A stretch of DNA of 64,000 nucleotides from Xylaria sp. FL1777 (Eukaryota; Ascomycota; Sordariomycetes; Xylariales; Xylariaceae): NCBI GenBank assembly GCA_022578965.1, contig MU400598.1, forward strand, positions 62,001 to 126,000, written 5' to 3'. Under the pieces are notes generated by a model. That model did not search any database. It saw nothing but the letters and a program-made list of their open reading frames with translations, and was not told the DNA's origin. Of this stretch, positions 24,130-33,362 are shown piece by piece (position 1 is the stretch's first letter; each line of letters opens with the position of its first letter). The translations under genes and the position numbers were made by a program.

Positions 24130-25746
24130 ATGACATATCTTGCAACCAACTTCAGTCAGACACACGACACGATGGCGCAACACGGCTTCAGCCACTTCGG
24201 CGGCGGCCAGAACAATGGAGGGAGCGTTGATCCTAGTGATTTGGCCACCGGGGCTTACGGGGCCTCATATTCGAACAACTTCAACGGCAACAACAGCACT
24301 TCCAACGGATTCTTCAACGATGAAGAGCTCTTGGATACCCTCGGTAGCCCAGTCGATCGCATACCCAACCAATCGAATATGCATAACCAGGGCCAAGAAT
24401 TTGGAGGCGTAAATGACATGAGCATGGGCTTTGGCATATACACACAGCAACCTAATAACCCAGGTTTACAGATGGACCAATCGCATATGAATGGGTACTC
24501 CCACACTCCAGACGGCGACCCAATACAGAGCCCATTCGTCCACAGCTTCAGTCAACAGTTCCGACCAATCCAACATCCCCAATCCTTTGGAAACTCGCTT
24601 CAGTCCCCCGTTTCATACTCCGGTTCCCCGCTGGCAAACTCTGACATGAATCACGATGGTGGGGACCCTAATTACTTGAACACCAAATCCCATGCTCAGA
24701 TGTCCCAGAGCATGCAACGCAAGGCTTCAAGTACTAGGAGCCAACTGACAAATAAGACTGCTGCTGCTATGTCGGCATTGTCAATGAATTCTCGTGAGCC
24801 TGGAGGCTTTGGCGCACAACCAATTCGGACGCCCGGGGCTCACCATGAGAAATCACCGTCGGCGCAATGGATCCATACTCCAAATAGCTTATCATCTTTT
24901 CCTGGCTCTGGGTTCTCTTCCCCTTTACAACATGGGATGCAAAACACTCAGATTTCCGACGTCCTATTGAAAGGAGGCACGTCTATGCCCGCCAAACTCA
25001 ATAACCCGAGTGCTGTCTCGTCTCAAGAGATGAAAAGAAAGAGACGTCGCGAATCACACAATCTGGTCGAACGTCGGCGCCGGGACAATATCAACGAAAG
25101 GATACAAGATCTTAGCAAATTAGTCCCTACTCACAGGCTTGACGATGAGAAAGTCCGCAAAATGATACAAAATGGCACGCCAGTATCACCAAGTCTTGCA
25201 GGAATCTCTAGTCCAGGACAAGCGACGTCAGGATTAGCCGGCCCTGGTGCCAAGCGGGCTACAGGTGTGGGAAACATAACGACAGGTCTACCCCTTGAAG
25301 ACAAGGACAAAGGTCCTAACAAAGGTGACATTCTCAACGGTTCTGTGAGCTGGACAAGAGACCTGATGTGGATGCTGCATCTCAAGCTTCAACAGCAAGA
25401 GGAGCTTATCAACACCATCGTGGAATTAGGTGGCAGAGTGCCATTTTCAATCTCCGATGATGAGAAGCGGATGCAGACAGAACTGAATGAGGCGTGGGAC
25501 AAAAATGAGCCTCATACATTTTCCTACAGCCGATTTGCAGGATCTGGTCTCCGGGTACCAAATCATACCGACTACAAGGGAGATGCCGTTGATGGAACTG
25601 AACCTGCGGGGATCTCAGTAAGCCCTGAGGACTTAGGGCATGAAATCGACGATAATGGTGTCTTCTGGGAACAAGATGAGGACGGTAGTGGTCCCACTAC
25701 CTCAAACTTCAAAGAAGAAGACGAGTACATGGATTTTGAAACATAA
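24130..25746 (+). CDS. bHLH transcription factor (class B E-box binder, fungal GlcD-gamma-like)
   Basis: Intronless, 538 aa if the first ATG is used. A second ATG at 24172 (MAQHGFSHFGGG) is an equally likely start. Residues 1-295 are Gln/Asn/Ser/Gly-rich and disordered-looking. The basic region and helix 1 lie at 302-331 (KRKRRRESHNLVERRRRDNI, then NERIQDLSKLVP). His310, Glu314 and Arg318 occupy the positions that give CACGTG recognition in USF/MITF-type proteins. Helix 2 is at about 398-430 (KGDILNGSVSWTRDLMWML). The loop between the helices is therefore about 65 residues and contains Ser/Gly/Pro-rich sequence. A Gln/Leu extension (KLQQQEELINTIVELGG) follows helix 2, and the tail is acidic. 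Nuclear activator or repressor function is inferred from the fold; its targets are unknown. The GlcD-gamma resemblance is from memory of Aspergillus annotations. Confidence 0.9.
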   Translation: MTYLATNFSQTHDTMAQHGFSHFGGGQNNGGSVDPSDLATGAYGASYSNNFNGNNSTSNGFFNDEELLDTLGSPVDRIPNQSNMHNQGQEFGGVNDMSMGFGIYTQQPNNPGLQMDQSHMNGYSHTPDGDPIQSPFVHSFSQQFRPIQHPQSFGNSLQSPVSYSGSPLANSDMNHDGGDPNYLNTKSHAQMSQSMQRKASSTRSQLTNKTAAAMSALSMNSREPGGFGAQPIRTPGAHHEKSPSAQWIHTPNSLSSFPGSGFSSPLQHGMQNTQISDVLLKGGTSMPAKLNNPSAVSSQEMKRKRRRESHNLVERRRRDNINERIQDLSKLVPTHRLDDEKVRKMIQNGTPVSPSLAGISSPGQATSGLAGPGAKRATGVGNITTGLPLEDKDKGPNKGDILNGSVSWTRDLMWMLHLKLQQQEELINTIVELGGRVPFSISDDEKRMQTELNEAWDKNEPHTFSYSRFAGSGLRVPNHTDYKGDAVDGTEPAGISVSPEDLGHEIDDNGVFWEQDEDGSGPTTSNFKEEDEYMDFET

Positions 25747-26770
25747 ACGGCTTGTCTGCTGTTTTCACCATGCGCTGTCCTTTCTGGACAGTAACTCTCC
25801 TTTGCAATTTCCTTTCAGTGTTGCTGTTTTAACGTACAGCGGTTCCTACACATACGTCGGGACATAATCCAGGCATTTTCATGGGGGTAAGGAATATCTA
25901 TTGCATTCACAGGGTCGTTTCGGCGTGGGTCTGGTTCGAATCATCAGAATGTCGATTCAGTTTGGGAGGAAGGAGATCATATTTCATTTTCTTTATCTGT
26001 TGGACTGGGCCTTGACAAGGCGTTCGGTAACTATCTGGGGCTGCTCGTTCATTTCGCACTCATTTTGTCACTGGTGAGCATCTCTCTGTAATCGGGAAGG
26101 TCCTGATAGTTTCTATGATACCTGGAGAACCACGGAGTTTCAGGCAACATTTTCAGGGGCACATGGGAGTTCGCTGTTTCGTGCTGTTTCTTTTTGGGAT
26201 GTTTCTTTACGTGATCCGTCACGTGTCTTCGTCTTGTCTTTTCTCTCCTTTGTCATTTCTCTTTTTTTTCCATCTTGGTCGAACTTTTCAGATTCCACAT
26301 ACATATGAGCCCATGTAGCATGCCATACTTTTAAAGCATACTTAGTTGGCATCTTAATACTCATGTACTACATCCCTTTTAGCGCCCGGCTTCTGAACAG
26401 CTTATATACTACATGCAAACAATCTGGGAAACCCAAACTCTTAAAAACACGTGAGACTTGTATACTTTCCATACCTACCGTGACCCCTAAAACGTAAGTT
26501 GGTTGTATTAGTATCAAAGTATCGTACACCTCAAGACGTCTTCTCCATCCCCATTCGCATGCGTGCCATGAAAAAACTAGTAACTAATATGTAGACTCCT
26601 TTCAGCTTGTCTTTCTAAAACCTAAAACCAGAATTCTATGTTCATGGCATTTCGTATTTATGTCCCTCGTAATCTCGCAGAGAGAGCAGCCAAGGAAGAC
26701 CCAACGAAAAAATACATTAGAACGTAGTTTTCATGAAGCATGAGGCACCTTCCCTCTCCCTCTCTATTCT
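25747..26770. other. Intergenic, convergent 3' regions
   Basis: Separates the stop codons of the bHLH gene (+) and NPR3 (-). It is T-rich, with only short frames, and presumably holds both 3' UTRs and poly(A) signals. Nothing else is recognised. Confidence 0.6.
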
Positions 26771-29647
26771 TTAGAAATGTCGAATGCAAATTAGATGTTC
26801 ACTCATGGCAGTCATGAGACCCCAGGCCTCCTTGCGCTTCTTGATCTTCATCTTGTCGTTGACCCCGCTTCCAGCACCGTCGCTAACCCCGTCGCCGTTG
26901 AGACCCAGGATAATGCGCTCAAGGGCGACGTGGCCGTTGAAGTACTTCCAGAACACGGGCCAGGCGGCGCGGACCTTAGGGTCGGAAAAGCGGCGGCCGA
27001 TAGCGGACAGGTAAAGGCTGTCTTTGCCGGTGGCGCGGCGGGCGTCGACAATGACGTAGGGCGACAAGTGAGTAAGGTGCGGCGACACATTGAGGGATGG
27101 GTGCTCTGTGGCGACGGGCTGGGGCTTGCGCGTGAAGGCGGCGCTGCGTTCGTACGCCGCTTGGGCTTCCTTGTCCGCAATGCGGCTTAGACGTGCGGCG
27201 AGGGCGATGCGCTCCCCTTGTGTCTGCGCTATCGTTGGTGGCGAGGCGGACGCAGATGGCGGCTCGGACTGCGAAGGAGTGTTCTTTTGGTAAGTCTGGA
27301 AGTGGGGATGGGAATGGGAGGGAGAAACGTCTGCCGGGGAGGATGGGGATGGCGTAAGCGGTTGGGGAGGAAGTGTACTTGATGAGGTTGCTATACCCAG
27401 GCCTTCGGCTGATAAGCTAGTGGTTGAGGCAGATAGGAGGTCGAGAGCCGTGGTAGAACCAGAAAGGGATGAGTTGCCGGCTCTTACTGTGGAAGAAGAG
27501 CCGGCTGGAGATGATGGGCGATAATGGGAGAAGCGGCGATCTCGATTGTCGGACTCAAACTCCAATACTCCCCGCTGTGCATTCTCTTCCAGCTGGTGCT
27601 GGTTTCTTTGAGGCTTCTCATCTTTCTCCTGTTCCTTTCCCTTGTCGCTATCTTGTTCGGCATTCAGCTGCTCTCTCACTATTTGTTTCTGTTTTTCCTT
27701 ATCTTTCTCCCTTTTGCTCGCTTCTTCTTGTAGCATCTTTAGTTCCTCGGCCTCAAGCTCGTACTCAACCTCGTAGAGGATCTCAGGCCACACGACAACG
27801 TAGGCGAACGTACAGAGTTGTGTCACCCACCCGCCACGCATCAGCCACGCCAGCATCTGCAGATACGTGGGGCGGTGATTCTTAGACGGGTAAAACCACT
27901 TATAAGCGCGAGGGGCCGCCGATAGTTCAGCGAGGAAGTCGGCGAGGTGAGGCGCGAGAGGGAACGCGCGCGCCCAGGCCTGACTGGCCCGTGGGAGGCG
28001 GCTCAGATCTGCGTTAGGTGACAAAATATACACGTCCCGTGCATGCAGGGGAGGGATCGCGATCCCTCGCCGCCAGAAAATGAAGTGGTGGGCATATTTA
28101 CGGACTTGGGCTGGCGAGAGTCCACTGCCTTGGCTTATTTGATGGAATCTAACGGGAGATGTGAGCAAATAGCGAGAGGCACGCAGAAACCAAATTGGTT
28201 TTCATAGACAGAGAGGCATTGAAGGAGCAATGGGAGGAGGCGGCATGGGCGAATGGAAGAGCTAGGAAATACGGTGACATACGACATAGTCGGCTTCGAG
28301 AGCCGTACAAACTCGACCATAGCGGCCGTAGCCTCATCGGCGTCGGCTTCGAGCTCGGCAATGATCTTCTTCTCATCGCTCATCAGCAGCAGGCCGAAAT
28401 TCTTGTCGAGGAAAGACGGGTCATGCAGGCTGTCTTCCTCTACAAAGTAGTTGGCTGTTGTGATCCATAGACCGCGCGTGCCAGCAACCTCTTCCTCAGG
28501 CGGTAGGTCGGTCAGGTAGAAGGGGACCGAGATCTGCACCGAGTGCGCGATGGTGCCCTCGGGTGTCTCAAGCTGTAGAGCGGCGATCTTATTCTGCGAT
28601 ACAGCGTCGTAGATATCCTGCATGCAGGCGGCGAGAGACGAAACGTCTAGAATCTCCTTCCAGAGCACGCTCATCCTAGTTCCTATGTGCGCAGGCAGCC
28701 ATTAGATAACCATCGTCGTAGATGAACCATCGCCGCGGTACGAGGGCATTTACGCTGAGTTAGAGACCAGCACAAAACTCACTTGATTCACGATTCTTGT
28801 CTTTGAGCGTCAGTATGCGCTTCGACTCCTTCCAGACGAAATCGGTCTTCTGCTGGCTATACTTGAATAGCTTGTTGATCTTCCTGATGATATGCGCGTA
28901 TAACGTCTCAGCCAACTCCTTGGCCTCATGTTTCTTCGGCTTTAATATGAATACCAGGTTGAACATGGTCATGCCGCTCTTTTTCTCCTCAGTCTCATCG
29001 AGGACAATCCCACTCCCGGTATTTCCGGCAGCGACATCGCCGGCGACCGAGAAGGTCTCGCTCTCGATCTGCGGCACTTCAGGAGCCAGCATCAGGGAGG
29101 ACGGGTCATCCCGAGTCACGATGGACTCGGCCCCATTCTCAGGCGACTTGGGAGGCCGGCCCTTGGACTGACGCTTCTTCTTGCGCCAGATGCCGCTCTC
29201 GTGGACGTAGACGGGCGAGGAGACAAAGCACAGCTGGTCCAGAGAGACCTGGAAGAGACGCTTGTGAAAGGCGCGCGACGGAGTCAACAGGCTCTCGAGG
29301 TCTCTGGTCGGGTAGCCGGCGACGTGTTCCCAGGGCACGATGTGCGAGCCGCTCTCGGTTTCGAGGTGGTCGTCGTGGTTCCAGGACTGGAGGCCGGCGG
29401 CGGTGGGCAGAGACCCGGACGTGCCCTCGAAGGGGGACAGCTGGACGGGTTGGTTCAGCAGCGCCTCGTCGTCGTCGTCCAGCTCGTCATCGGCCGAGCC
29501 GCGGGCGGGCGGGGCGCGCTGCTTCTTGCCATAGTGGATGCGCGGCGGATAGTGGAACACAAAGCGCGGCCCGTCGCGGGAGCGGTTGACGACGAGCGCG
29601 ACGCCAAGTAGGTTCGAGGCGTTGGGGAGGACGGGCGGCGACGCCAT
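26771..29647 (-). CDS. NPR3: Nitrogen permease regulator 3 (NPR3), SEACIT/GATOR1 subunit
   Basis: Three exons: 29647-28783, 28682-28283, 28148-26771. Introns are 100 and 134 nt (GTGAGT..TAG, GTATGT..TAG), and the phases close to give 880 aa. The N-terminus has the family signature NLLGVALVVNRSRDGPRFVF, then HYPP. The middle exon carries the HVQIS-like segment SVQISVPFYLTDLPPEEE. The third exon encodes LSPAQVRKYAHHFIFWRRG, IPPLHARDVYILSPNADLS, and the C-terminal winged-helix-like block SAIGRRFSDPKVRAAWPVFW with YFNGHVALERII. A charged, probably coiled-coil insert (EEASKREKDKEKQKQIVREQ) and a Ser/Pro/Thr-rich stretch separate conserved blocks, as in other fungal NPR3 proteins. By family knowledge Npr2-Npr3-Iml1 inhibit TORC1 at the vacuole during amino-acid or nitrogen limitation. 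Confidence 0.95.
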
Positions 29648-30479
29648 TTGGCAGTGCGTTGGGCGTTGGCATCAGGCCGGGTCACGGCATGGCATGGCAC
29701 GGCACGGCCGATGTAGGTTGTGTATAGCCTCCTCCCTCATACACGCAGCGCCGACCGAATCTATGTCGACCGCTCAGCCAGCTGGTGGCCGGTGGTTGGT
29801 AGAGATGGTCGGGTAGTTGGTGAAAGGAGAATTGGAAGCATGTTGTATATACGCAGTAGTATAGATTAGATACTGAGGTGGAGGAGCCAGGCCTAGCAGC
29901 CCCTAGTCTAGGTACCTAGAGTAGTGTAGATACATACCTAGAGCACCGCTGCATCAATACATATGTAAGGTACCTACATATACTACACATGCATGTAGGT
30001 ATAGCTACCTACCTCTATATATGGTAGTTTTTGTTAGGTTTTACTATAGTTATTTACTCGTCGATATCTTTCTCTACGTATCCTAGGTAGTACCTTGGTA
30101 TGTAATACTAACCAATGTATTTAGGTACTCGAGTACTTCGGTAAGTATCGAGAGATTTCTTCGATAGGCCAATGTTAGTGTCTCACTCAAAGATCAAAGC
30201 CTGGGTCTTTTTTTTTTTTTTGGTCTTGGTTGGTATTTAATTAGAACCCGTTCCATCCCTAAGTGTCGACCTACGGTGTTGTAAAATCCAACACTGTGCT
30301 TCAACTATCCACTGCATTACCCATGTCCCAATGCCAACAACCCTCCCCAGATTGCGGACCATCTCTATGGAAACCCAGCATATACAATAAAAGAACAGGT
30401 CATGATATTCGTAGCGTCGTGCAGCTTCCTTAGCCGACCATCCCTGGAGCGCGAAGCAGCGTCCACTTCCACTTTGGTG
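29648..30479. other. Intergenic; NPR3 promoter with GTAC-rich repeats
   Basis: Contains a dense patch of GTAGGTA, TACCTA and CTAGGTACC words at 29890-30150 and a run of 14 T at about 30208-30221. No coding signal seen. Confidence 0.6.
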
Positions 30480-31277
30480 TTATAACCGGCCGCCTACGAT
30501 GCCAATGCCTACACCCACCATGACGCCTGCCATACAAGCAGCGGTGGGCCGTGGTGCTCCGTTCTCGCTGCCGATAGTAAAGCCTCCCTGCGTCCCCGCG
30601 TGGCATAGCCCATTACTCAAGCCATGGCAGGCCTGGAGGGAGAGAGTCGAGCACACAGATGTCGCCGTCGCAGATGGCAGGGCGGTCTGTGCTTGCGTCA
30701 CCGTGGTACCTCCCGCCCCTGGAACCTGGATGGTCACGCCGTATCCAGCGTTGCCGCCCTCCAGGTCCTGCACGCACGCATCGTAGTTCTCGGAGCAGTC
30801 GCGCAGGGCTGTGGTGCATGCTGCTGCGTTGCTAAACGAGGTCGGTATGACGGGGAATGCGAAGTACGCGTTGCTCACGAAGGAAGCCGTCGCCGTGGGC
30901 CCGCCGCCCGGTGCCACTCCCGTGCACGTCGCTCTGGAAATCCATCGTCGTCAGTCCTATGCACACTCATCTCGAGCATACGGGTTCGGGGGCCAGGTAT
31001 GGACTCACGTGGTAGGACAGCATGCGGCACTCTGGTGGGCGTCCAAGGAACACGTCTGGCCGTTTTGGCAGCACGCGCCCGCAAATTGCACTCCCTTGTC
31101 TTCGCAGCTGAAGTAGTTGGCCGGACAGGTGACGTCTCTCCGGTGGATGGGGAAGAAATCAAGGGCATCGGAATACCCCAACGGATCGACGGCAGTGGCC
31201 AGCGTCGTGTGTATCGTCGAAATGAGCATCGTCATGGAGACGATGGCCGTTACCTGCCGGCAACGCTGCGGTCGCAT
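30480..31277 (-). CDS. Secreted cysteine-rich protein, probably GPI-anchored
   Basis: Two exons: 31277-31009 and 30933-30480. The intron is 75 nt (GTGAGT..CCAG) and the product 240 aa. I chose the ATG that directly precedes a signal-peptide-like stretch (RQVTAIVSMTMLISTIHTTLATA). An upstream in-frame ATG at 31322 would bury it behind 15 basic residues. After the signal there is an HRR site and a compact eight-cysteine cluster (TCPANYFSCEDKG, ACCQNGQTC, AACCPTTATC), similar in style to small chitin-binding or granulin-like modules. Then come a second region with spaced cysteines (CTTALRDCSENYDAC), a Thr/Ala/Ser-rich linker and a hydrophobic C-terminus (AACMAGVMVGVGIGIVGGRL) consistent with a GPI-attachment signal. 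The family is common in Sordariomycetes but uncharacterised to my knowledge. Cell-wall or surface location is inferred. Confidence 0.8.
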
Positions 31278-32187
31278 GATTGGGGAGGAGCGAGGACGAC
31301 GGAGTGCTCGGACATCAACCACTCATCATCGCCGGATTTCTGGGTTCGAAGGGGGCCTTCTTCCACTCGGGAACCAATTCGGCTGTAGCACAGCAGGCCG
31401 CGAGAGCTCTCTACGGGGGCAGAAGGGCGGTACTCAGCTGGCAGACAGTAGAGCAAGAGCGATGACAATTCTTGGGTCTGCCACCTCACTGCCGACTAAG
31501 TTAAGTAAGTATACAGTCCAGGTAGTCTCCTGGTTAAGTCAGAACTGGCTCGTAGTGTGTATAATTCGGTGTGATGACGCAGAGCCTTCGATCGATCGAA
31601 TCGTTCAGGTCGTTCAGGTCGGTCGGTGGGCCATCTGCAGGTTGGATGTGTTGTGGCAGACTGTTTATGCCCGCACTACGTACACTATACCTACTAACCT
31701 ACATAGGCATGTAGTACCGGTAGTATACCTACGCATATATGTAGGTACTTATATCTTATACACACAAGATGTAAACCCGGTTGACTACACTACAATAGGC
31801 ACTGGTATACTTTGTTTCATTTGCTCGCAGAACAGACTACATATAGTAGGTGCAAACGACGAACCACAGTACACGTACATGTGTAGGTACTTAAACAAAT
31901 AACTTCCATCAAGTGCCCCTCATCCTGTTCGCCCGGCAACCACTAGACTTATGCAGTATAGATACACTTATGCGACTACCTAGTATTATCCACAATTAGG
32001 TACATATGTAGTACCTACCTTAAGTACGTCAAAGTCTGTACCAGCCTGTCTTGTGACCTTTAAGTGGCATCGGCCAATTCCGCTTCATGACTATTAAATG
32101 TAAAGGACCCTTATAGGTACATGCCCTGCGATCGAACTGATTTACGAGCAACCACACCAAACAATCATCCTCAGCGGCGAACATCCG
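31278..32187. other. Divergent intergenic region between the cysteine-rich protein gene and COX19
   Basis: Holds both promoters. GTAC/TACC-rich patches at 31680-31750 and 31980-32020. Repeated CGATCGA/TCGTTCAGG words at 31590-31625. No additional gene recognised. Confidence 0.55.
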
Positions 32188-32677
32188 ATGAGTTCCTTTG
32201 GTAGCCCGGGCTCAGGTACCTACACAGGGAAGCCAGTTCCGTAAGCCGACTGACACTCAAACGAGGGCTGAGGCTAATCACTTATCCTCTCACAGTCCAC
32301 AGCGCGGCAGCTTTCCGCTAGACCACGATGGTATAATTGTCTTTTCTCCGATATGGTTTGACTATTTCGACCATCCATCACCGTCCGGCTAACCGTTGGC
32401 AGGCGAGTGCAAGCACGTCATGACACGCTACCTGTCCTGTATCAAGAAGGTGAAGGGTGTCAACGACGAAGAGTGTCGCAACGTCGCCAAATCATATCTC
32501 GCATGCCGAATGGACCGGTAGGGGCTTCTCCTTTCATTGTCCTTGACGCTAATGCTGATCTTGACTAATGGTAGGAATCTAATGGCCAAAGACGATTTCA
32601 AGAACTTGGGGTTCGCCGAAGAGCCAAATGCAAAACCACTCACCCCAGGCTCCGAAGGTGGACAGTCAAGCTCGTAG
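32188..32677 (+). CDS. COX19: COX19, twin CX9C cytochrome c oxidase assembly protein
   Basis: Four exons: 32188-32240, 32296-32330, 32403-32517, 32575-32677. Introns are 55, 72 and 57 nt and all joins are phase-consistent, giving 101 aa. The protein reads SSFGSPGSG, then [15 protein letters not shown] and the two CX9C helices: [11 protein letters not shown] and [11 protein letters not shown], followed by [17 protein letters not shown], the Cox19 signature. By family knowledge it is a small intermembrane-space and cytosolic protein, imported through Mia40, that helps copper delivery to cytochrome c oxidase. The gene is so split that no single exon reveals it; the first intron begins inside the Pro-rich segment before QRGSFPLD. 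Confidence 0.96.
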
Positions 32678-33362
32678 TGTTCTCTGCGCAGGGGGATTAG
32701 GCGGCTTGGTTGAAAGTCAGTCATGCCCGCAGCCAGACGTGTATACTATCATTATCACTTATTCTAGATCTTTGTTCTCGATAGACGATTCCACATATCG
32801 TCAATGGCGCCACGTCTTCTACTTATCGCATGTAACACCGTGTAGTCTTTTTTGAGCATTGGGGGCAGAGAGAAAGACATCTACTAATTGGGTGCTTGTT
32901 TAACTGCTTATCACATGTCTCTAGACAGGTAGAGTCTGCCATGTGAAGAAGGTATTTCTCTACATTGGTCACTAAATTTAACCCCATGCTAAAGCATGTC
33001 AAGCCATGTGCATTTCAGGCTGCATTTGCGTTTCAAGGGCAATTGAAGCCCTCAGTTTCTGAGCAGTCGATGTTCGGATAGGTATTATGAAAGCGTTAAA
33101 GCCGGCTTATATCCCCCGAGCAGGGTAGACTACGGTATCTGTCTATCTACCTACCTAGGTACGCAATAGTCTGCATGCCAGCGTACGCCGGCATGTGGAC
33201 CGTCGGACCAAAGGTTACCGAATCATTGCACCCTTAAAACTCTCTTAGTATAAGTATACGCATATATATTCAAGACTGGTTACTCGGCCTTAATTTCTTC
33301 GATTTTCGCCTCTTTTGGGATAATGGGTTGGCTATTGTAGACATTTATAGTGTTCTTACAAA
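32678..33362. other. Intergenic, COX19 3' region and promoter of the ligase-like gene
   Basis: No coding signal. Includes one exact TACCTAGGTA at 33152-33161. Confidence 0.6.

Noticed and set aside
30624..31388. 254-codon plus-strand frame
   Set aside because: Antisense to the cysteine-rich secreted protein; no family features.
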